Assembly: GCF_965223525.1 (NCBI RefSeq)
Contig: NZ_CBDCWX010000004.1
Location: 1 to 64,000, forward strand
Source: Leptofilum sp965223525
GTDB lineage: Bacteria > Chloroflexota > Anaerolineae > Promineifilales > Promineifilaceae
Reading direction: 5' to 3'
DNA: 64,000 bases
Part shown: positions 58,810 through 64,000 of the stretch, piece by piece
Layout: every line of letters begins with the position of its first letter
Position numbering within the stretch: position 1 is the stretch's first letter
Made by a program: the position numbers and the translations under genes
Notes under the pieces: generated by a model
Databases searched by the model: none
Told to the model about the DNA's origin: nothing
What the model saw: the letters and a program-made list of their open reading frames with translations, nothing else

Positions 58810-59790
58810 GTGAAAACCCAAACCATTACTATTATCGGCCTGAATCGTGTAGGTGCTTCAGTTGGATTAGCTATCAAACAGTCGCCACTGGATGTGACGC
58901 TCATTGGGTATGATCCTGATGATGCAAAAGGGCAGGCGGCTCTAAAAACAGTGCAGGCCATAGATAAATTTGAAACGAACTTGGTGAATGCGGCACGGAA
59001 GGCAGACATTGTGGCCATCACTGTCTCAAGCGCCGACATTGAGAGCATTTTGCGGGTCATTGGCGCGGAGGTACAGTCGCACACGTTGGTCATTGACTTT
59101 TCTAACTTAAAGCGGCGTGGCTTGGATTTGGCCAACCAGTATTTGCAGCAGGGGCATTATGTGGGGGCTGTGCCGGTTTTGGCAGAGGCACATCTGGCAG
59201 ACGGCCGTTCCCAAACCCACAACGCAACGCCAGACTTATTCAAAAACAGCACCTTTTGCCTGATGCCGTCTCCTCATGCAGACCCGCAAGCGGTTGAAAC
59301 GGCCGTAAAATTCGGCATTTTGTTAGGCACACTGCCCTACTTTTTAGACCCAGATGAATATGACAGTTTAGTGCAAGGCACCGAAACGTTACCCGCGCTT
59401 GTTTCCCTGGCGATGCTCAACACTGTGCAGCAAGCCGCTGGCTGGCGAGATATGCTTCGCTTTGCCGGACAACCCTTTGCCCTTAGCACTCTTTCTTTGG
59501 AAAATAGCAGGAATATTCCCCTCCACGCGCTGCAAAACAAGCAAGCCACCTTGCGCTGGCTGGATGCCCTGATGGAGGAGCTAATGGCAGTGCGTCGCCT
59601 GGTTGATGAGGAGGAAGAGGAGATTTTAACCGCACTCACAGAGCAGATGGCCTCCGAGCGCAGTAAATGGCTAAATGCGCGCGAGGAAAACAGTTGGGAT
59701 GAACGTCAGTCGCCCCCCGTTGAACGGCGCAGCATAGCGGAACATCTGTTTGGCGGGCTGGTTCGTCGTGGAGACAAAAAAGATGCGTAG
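58810..59790 (+). CDS. TyrA-like (prephenate dehydrogenase family) oxidoreductase without the catalytic His
   Basis: The start is GTG. The 326-residue protein has a Rossmann nucleotide loop (IIGLNRVGASVGLAIKQS) and a long helical C-terminal part as in prephenate dehydrogenases. In the usual GxHPMxG site it reads YVGAVPVLAEAHLADG, so the catalytic His is lost. It lies in a sugar/cell-surface gene context rather than in an aromatic biosynthesis operon. It likely acts on another substrate or binds NAD(P) for regulation. Confidence 0.72.
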   Translation: MKTQTITIIGLNRVGASVGLAIKQSPLDVTLIGYDPDDAKGQAALKTVQAIDKFETNLVNAARKADIVAITVSSADIESILRVIGAEVQSHTLVIDFSNLKRRGLDLANQYLQQGHYVGAVPVLAEAHLADGRSQTHNATPDLFKNSTFCLMPSPHADPQAVETAVKFGILLGTLPYFLDPDEYDSLVQGTETLPALVSLAMLNTVQQAAGWRDMLRFAGQPFALSTLSLENSRNIPLHALQNKQATLRWLDALMEELMAVRRLVDEEEEEILTALTEQMASERSKWLNAREENSWDERQSPPVERRSIAEHLFGGLVRRGDKKDA

Positions 59791-61042
59791 CACACAATCG
59801 GCGGTGAGCGAAACAGAGATGTCAGCAAAAACAGAAGCAAACGCCGTGGCTGTGGAACGGCCTTTGCGTATCCTCATGATCGCCCCCACCTCCTTTTTTA
59901 GCGATTACGGTGGCCACATCCGCATTTTAGAAGAAGCATATACGCTGCAAGGAATGGGGCATGAGGTAGCCATTGTTACCTATTATAAAGGAAGCAATAT
60001 GCCCAACCTCGACATTCGTCGCACCGCACCGCTCCCCTGGCGACCTGAATACGAGGTTGGTTCCTCCCGCCACAAAATCGCCTTCGATGTTTATCTGGCC
60101 TGGCAATCGCTGGTGGAAGGACTTCGTTTTAAGCCGGATGTGATTCACGGCCACATGCATGAAGGGGCACTCATCGGTGGCGTGCTGGCCAAGCTGCTGC
60201 GCCGCCCGCTGGTGTTTGACTTCCAGGGCAGCATGACGGCCGAAATGACCGACCACAACTTTTTGCGAAAGAACGGCCGTCTCTACCGTCTCGCCTTCCG
60301 TCTGGAAAAATTGATCAACAAGTTGCCAGATGCCATTCTCACCAGCTCTATCAAAGCCACCCGCCTGCTGGAGGGCGAATTTCATCTGCCTCCACAAAAA
60401 TTAGTTCCCTTGCCAGATTGCGCCAACCACCGCCGCTTCGATCCTGACAAGTTCAGCCCGGAGATGAAGCAAAACCTGCGGCGAAAGTTGGGTGTTCCAG
60501 ACGGCCGTACCGTCATCGCTTACCTCGGCCTTCTCACCGACTACCAGGGAGTGCCCCATCTAATAGACGCCGCCGCCCGCCTGAAGCAAGCTGGCGAAAA
60601 TTGCCATTTCCTCATCATGGGCTACCCCAATGTAGCTCGCTACCAGCAAATGGCCCGGCAAAAAAATGCGGCCGACGTCATTACCTTTACCGGTAAAGTG
60701 ATGTACCAGAACGCGCCAGCCTACCTCTCGTTGGGCGATATTGCCGTAGCCCCGAAGATGTCCACCAGTGAAGGCAGCGGCAAGCTGCTCAACTACATGG
60801 CGCTGGGCCAACCAATTGTCGCTTATGATTCGGCCGTTCACCGGGAATATTTGGCAGACCTGGGCGTCTATGCCCCCAGCGGCAATGTAACTGCCTTCAC
60901 CGAGGCTATCGCAATGCTGCTGCACCAGCCAGAACGGCGTCGGGCGCTGGGCCACCAATTGCGCCAGCGAGCGCTGCAAGTTTATAGTTGGCAAAAAGCG
61001 GGAGAGCGTATTGTTGCCTTATATCGGCGGTTGACAAAATAG
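59783..61042 (+). CDS. Family 4 glycosyltransferase
   Basis: GGAG lies nine bases before the ATG at 59783, which overlaps the preceding stop by 8 bp. The 419-residue protein has the GT-B fold: N-terminal FFSDYGGHIRILEEAYTL, HGHMHEGALIGGVLAKLLRR, a central VIAYLGLLTDYQGVPHLIDA, and a C-terminal PKMSTSEGSGKLLNYMALGQ (the nucleotide-sugar E-x7-E like site). It transfers a sugar to a lipid or polysaccharide in the envelope. A terminator follows. Confidence 0.93.
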   Translation: MRSTQSAVSETEMSAKTEANAVAVERPLRILMIAPTSFFSDYGGHIRILEEAYTLQGMGHEVAIVTYYKGSNMPNLDIRRTAPLPWRPEYEVGSSRHKIAFDVYLAWQSLVEGLRFKPDVIHGHMHEGALIGGVLAKLLRRPLVFDFQGSMTAEMTDHNFLRKNGRLYRLAFRLEKLINKLPDAILTSSIKATRLLEGEFHLPPQKLVPLPDCANHRRFDPDKFSPEMKQNLRRKLGVPDGRTVIAYLGLLTDYQGVPHLIDAAARLKQAGENCHFLIMGYPNVARYQQMARQKNAADVITFTGKVMYQNAPAYLSLGDIAVAPKMSTSEGSGKLLNYMALGQPIVAYDSAVHREYLADLGVYAPSGNVTAFTEAIAMLLHQPERRRALGHQLRQRALQVYSWQKAGERIVALYRRLTK

Positions 61043-61148
61043 ACCCATTTCACTATAATTTTCGTTCGCGAATTACTATTCGTTCATTACAACGTGCAAA
61101 AAGACCACGACTTTATTCTGTCTATGCAGGACAGTTGAAATCGAAATC

Positions 61149-61190
61149 AGGGTGCAACAATTTGAGGGAATTCGTTGCACCCTTTGTTTG
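61149..61190 (+). terminator. Rho-independent terminator before rpoB
   Basis: AGGGTGCAAC and GTTGCACCCT form a perfect 10-bp stem with a 15-base loop, followed by TTGTTTG. It ends the GT4 operon and separates it from rpoB. Confidence 0.85.
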
Positions 61191-61270
61191 TGGCTGTTGT
61201 GATGAACTGGAGCAGTTTCGCATTTTTTGGAAAGAGTGGTTGTGCTGAAGCGCGTCGTCGCTTTTGCCCA

Positions 61271-61320
61271 GTAGCCGGAAAATGAAGCTTGATAGGTTGA
61301 GGTTAAATTTAACCGGCTAC
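61271..61320 (+). promoter_or_regulatory. Structured leader before rpoB
   Basis: GTAGCCGG (61271-61278) pairs with CCGGCTAC (61313-61320), and the perfect palindrome GGTTAAATTTAACC (61301-61314) overlaps the right arm. The two structures are mutually exclusive, so they could act as a switch. It might also be a diverged family C palindrome. Confident -35/-10 boxes were not found. Confidence 0.4.
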
Positions 61321-61349
61321 CAACAATATTTAGGGAGCAGGAATCTTAA

Positions 61350-64000
61350 ATGTCTAAACTTCCAACAAAAAATTATGCCCGCATGACCGAATTGCTTGAG
61401 CTACCAACGCTCATTGACGTTCAGTTGGATTCTTTCAAACAGTTCGTCGAGGAGAGTTTATCTGAGCTTTTCGACGAGATTTCACCAATTGAAAGTTTTA
61501 ATGGTGACCTGAAGCTGTACTTCCCCAGCAACCGTCCAGAAGTTGAAGGTTTTGACCTGAGCTACTGGTTTGGGGAACCTAAATATTCAGTGGAAGAGTG
61601 CGTTGAGCGGGATATGAGCTATGCAGCCCCGATGTATGTGAAGGCGATGCTGTATAGTCCTGATCAGGATCAGCCCATTGTGCAAGATATTTTCATGGGT
61701 GATTTTCCGCTCATGACCCCGGCTGGTACTTTCATTATTAATGGCACCGAGCGTGTTGTTGTTAGCCAGCTTATTCGCTCCCCTGGCGCATACTTTGAAG
61801 CGCAGGAAGAACGCACGACGGGACGGCCGTTAGCCACTGGCAAGCTTATTCCGGATCGCGGTGCTTGGATGGAGTTCGAGACGCGCAAGACGGACTACAT
61901 CACCGTTAAATTTAACCGCAAACGCACGGTACCTATCACCCTGTTCCTGCGAGCAATGGCGGCTATTGATGATGGTTTGAACAATCCGCTGCTTACAGAG
62001 GGGACGGACGAAGAGATTTATGCCTTGTTTGAAGATGTGGATACCAATGGAGAACATCTTTACATTCAGGGCAGCATTGAGCAGGAACCCCAATGGGATC
62101 CAGACAAATCGCTGGCACAGCAGGCGCTAATTGAGTTCTACAAGCGGATGCGCCCCGGCGATCCGCCTACTTTGGATAACGCCACCCAATATTTGCAAGA
62201 GCAGCTATACGATCAACGCCGTTATGATCTGGCTCGCGTTGGTCGTTACAAGCTGAACAAGCGGTTGGCGCTGCAAGATGTGGTGCCGCTAACGCATCGC
62301 ACGATTACGCAACAAGATATTGTGCGTCTGGTACGCCGGATGGTTAACATTAACAATGGACTGGAAGGGCCAGATGATATTGACCATTTGGGAAACCGTC
62401 GTGTGAAGACGGTTGGTGAATTGTTGCAGGCAAAGTTGCGCGTTGGTTTGCGCCGCATGGAGCGTGTGGTGCGCGAGCGGATGTCTATCCGTGATAGCGA
62501 CACGGTGACGCCCGTTTCCTTAATTAACATTCGCCCTGTTGTTGCGGCCGTTCGTGAATTTTTTGGCAGCTCACAGCTCAGCCAATTTATGGAACAGGCA
62601 AATCCGCTGGCTGAATTGACTCATAAGCGGACGCTATCCGCGTTGGGGCCTGGTGGTTTGCGGCGCGAGCGTGCCGGGTTTGAGGTTCGGGATGTCCATC
62701 ATAGTCATTACGGCCGTATCTGCCCCATCGAAACCCCTGAAGGCCCCAACATTGGCTTGATTGGTCGTTTGGCGACTTACGGCCGTGTGAATAAATACGG
62801 TTTTATTGAAACCCCCTACCGCCGTGTGCTCAACACCATTGCTGGGGACAGTAGCGATTTAGTAGACCACGATGCCTTCAATAATATTGTACACCCGGAA
62901 ACTGGTGAGATTATTGTGGCTGCCGGTGAATCCATCACCGAAAAAGCTGCCAAAGCGATCAAAAAGGCTGGCATTGCAGAAGTGCAAGTGAAGCCATTTA
63001 TTATTGATGAGATTGTGTACATGTCGGCCGACGAAGAAGATCATTACTCGATTGCCCAGGCCAACGCCCGCATTGACGATAAAGGCCAATTCATTGATCG
63101 GCGCGTCTCTTCGCGGCGTAACCAGCAGTTCCGGTTTACCTCTGTGCAGCGCATTGACTTCATAGATGTTGCCCCCCGCCAGATTGTAGGCATCTCGGCA
63201 GCGCTTATCCCATTCCTGGATCACGATGATGCCAATCGCGCCCTAATGGGCTCAAACATGCAGCGGCAGGCAGTGCCTTTGCTCACGCCAGACGTACCGA
63301 TTGTTAGCACCGGCATGGAGCAACAAGCGGCTATTAACTCTGGTCAGATTGTGGTGGCCAAAGAAGATGGCGAGGTTGTGAATGTAACAGGCGACACTAT
63401 CGTTGTCGTGAGTGAAAATGGCCCACGCAGCTACAATCTGCGGAAGTACAACCGCTCTAACCAAAGCACCTGCATTGACCAACGTCCCATTGTCGTAAAA
63501 GGGCAGCGTGTGAAGCAAGGTGATGTTCTAGCTGATAGTTCCTCTACAGAATATGGCGAATTGGCACTGGGCCAGGACGTTCTTGTAGCCTTTCTCTCTT
63601 GGGAGGGTGGCAACTATGAGGATGCGATTCTGGTTAGTGAGCGATTGGTACGTCAAGACCGCTTTACCTCTGTACACATAGAGAAGCACGAAGTAGAAGC
63701 CCGCGACACCAAACTAGGGCCAGAGGAAATTACCTACGACATTCCTAATGTTAGCGAAGATTCCCTCAAAGATTTGGATGAGCGGGGCATCATTCGCGTG
63801 GGTGCAGATGTGAATGAGATGGACATTCTGGTAGGTAAAATCACCCCCAAGGGTGAAAAAGAACTCAGCCCGGAAGAAAAATTGCTGCGTGCCATTTTTG
63901 GCGATAAAGCGCGAGAAGTAAAAGACTCTAGCTTGCGGATGCCGCATGGTGCTCGCGGTAAAGTCGTGGATGTACATGTCTTTGACCGTCAGCATGATCG
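61350..64000 (+). CDS. rpoB: RNA polymerase beta subunit (3'-truncated by the window)
   Basis: GGAG lies 11 bases before the ATG at 61350. The first 884 residues or so are seen. The fork and rifampicin region is FFGSSQLSQFMEQANPLAEL then THKRTLSALGPGGLRRERAG, followed by HYGRICPIETPEGPNIGLIG. The protein catalyses transcription with RpoC in the core enzyme. Relative to E. coli, residues 516, 518, 522 and 529 are E, A, A and T instead of D, N, S and R. rplJ and rplL, the usual upstream neighbours, are missing; a glycosyltransferase gene is there instead. Confidence 0.97.
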   Translation, partial: MSKLPTKNYARMTELLELPTLIDVQLDSFKQFVEESLSELFDEISPIESFNGDLKLYFPSNRPEVEGFDLSYWFGEPKYSVEECVERDMSYAAPMYVKAMLYSPDQDQPIVQDIFMGDFPLMTPAGTFIINGTERVVVSQLIRSPGAYFEAQEERTTGRPLATGKLIPDRGAWMEFETRKTDYITVKFNRKRTVPITLFLRAMAAIDDGLNNPLLTEGTDEEIYALFEDVDTNGEHLYIQGSIEQEPQWDPDKSLAQQALIEFYKRMRPGDPPTLDNATQYLQEQLYDQRRYDLARVGRYKLNKRLALQDVVPLTHRTITQQDIVRLVRRMVNINNGLEGPDDIDHLGNRRVKTVGELLQAKLRVGLRRMERVVRERMSIRDSDTVTPVSLINIRPVVAAVREFFGSSQLSQFMEQANPLAELTHKRTLSALGPGGLRRERAGFEVRDVHHSHYGRICPIETPEGPNIGLIGRLATYGRVNKYGFIETPYRRVLNTIAGDSSDLVDHDAFNNIVHPETGEIIVAAGESITEKAAKAIKKAGIAEVQVKPFIIDEIVYMSADEEDHYSIAQANARIDDKGQFIDRRVSSRRNQQFRFTSVQRIDFIDVAPRQIVGISAALIPFLDHDDANRALMGSNMQRQAVPLLTPDVPIVSTGMEQQAAINSGQIVVAKEDGEVVNVTGDTIVVVSENGPRSYNLRKYNRSNQSTCIDQRPIVVKGQRVKQGDVLADSSSTEYGELALGQDVLVAFLSWEGGNYEDAILVSERLVRQDRFTSVHIEKHEVEARDTKLGPEEITYDIPNVSEDSLKDLDERGIIRVGADVNEMDILVGKITPKGEKELSPEEKLLRAIFGDKAREVKDSSLRMPHGARGKVVDVHVFDRQHD

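Larger units (their letters stand above)
682..62786. repeat. Dispersed palindromic octamer ACGGCCGT (HIP1-like), about 85 copies
   Basis: By hand count ACGGCCGT occurs about 85 times between these limits, roughly 1.4 per kb, where base composition predicts about one in the whole window. It is found within genes in all frames (coding TAV, NGR/DGR or RP) and between genes. No copy was seen from about 0.7 to 6.67 kb, from about 26.95 to 29.95 kb, or inside either IS element. Confidence 0.9.

Noticed and set aside
1..64000. tRNA, rRNA genes and CRISPR arrays
   Set aside because: I looked for clover-leaf T-loops with CCA ends, rRNA core sequences and spaced direct repeats and saw none; a covariance-model search would be decisive.

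Overview
The window is 64 kb of a mid-GC bacterial chromosome with both ends inside genes: hypE is cut at the left edge and rpoB at the right. Gene content (DUF4331–TPR–NicO triad, DUF2089/DUF4097/SHOCT-like proteins, CoxD/CoxE and XdhC accessory proteins, DUF951, many STAND/LRR-type proteins and GT39/GT2/GT4 glycosyltransferases) fits best with the phylum Chloroflexota, perhaps an Anaerolineae- or Ardenticatenia-like lineage. This is inference from gene content, not a phylogeny.

Layout. 1–0.9 kb: 3' part of hypE ([NiFe]-hydrogenase maturation). 1–5.9 kb: low-GC accessory block with an unknown protein, an HTH–NB-ARC–TPR STAND ATPase and a convergent HExxH metallopeptidase. 6.2–14.8 kb: mostly minus-strand housekeeping and metabolic genes (DUF624, hotdog thioesterase, XdhC, CAP protein, Nth-like glycosylase, CoxE/CoxD, SDR, tryptophanase). 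14.9–18.9 kb: a REP-associated tyrosine transposase (RAYT) with its palindromes, then a leucine-rich-repeat Roco GTPase followed by a small membrane protein. 19–27 kb: cytochrome P450 with a divergent TetR regulator, a GT39 membrane glycosyltransferase, aspS, and an ECF sigma/anti-sigma pair. 27–29.3 kb: a restriction–modification pair (BsuBI/PstI-type nuclease with a C5-cytosine methyltransferase). 29.8–33.8 kb: DUF4331, TPR and NicO metal transporter. 33.8–42 kb: second P450, Uma2 nuclease, DUF1499, MFS exporter, P-loop protein, YtxH protein, an IS1-family element and a large anchored metallopeptidase. 42.4–44.7 kb: FabH and small neighbours. 44.7–54 kb: one long minus-strand cluster coupling an ABC-2 exporter to DUF2089, DUF4097 and SHOCT-like proteins. 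54.3–55.6 kb: an IS110 element inserted in a REP-like palindrome. 55.6–61 kb: GT2, DUF951, M50 protease, HD protein, a TyrA-like oxidoreductase and GT4. 61.35 kb onward: rpoB.

Two layers of repetitive DNA cover the window. First, the palindromic octamer ACGGCCGT occurs about 85 times by hand count (about one is expected) inside and between genes, like the HIP1 octamer of cyanobacteria. It is missing from the STAND/metallopeptidase block, the restriction–modification block and both IS elements, which suggests these are recent arrivals. Second, at least seven families of intergenic palindromes are present. One matches the RAYT gene. One supplies the last CAG-TAA codons of four genes and has been split by the IS1-family element. 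One was the target of the IS110 element.

The most interesting candidates are the Roco GTPase plus membrane protein pair, the STAND ATPase plus metallopeptidase pair, the IS110 element with a likely bridge-RNA region and a reconstructable target, the RAYT/REP system, and the SHOCT-like/DUF4097/ABC-exporter cluster.
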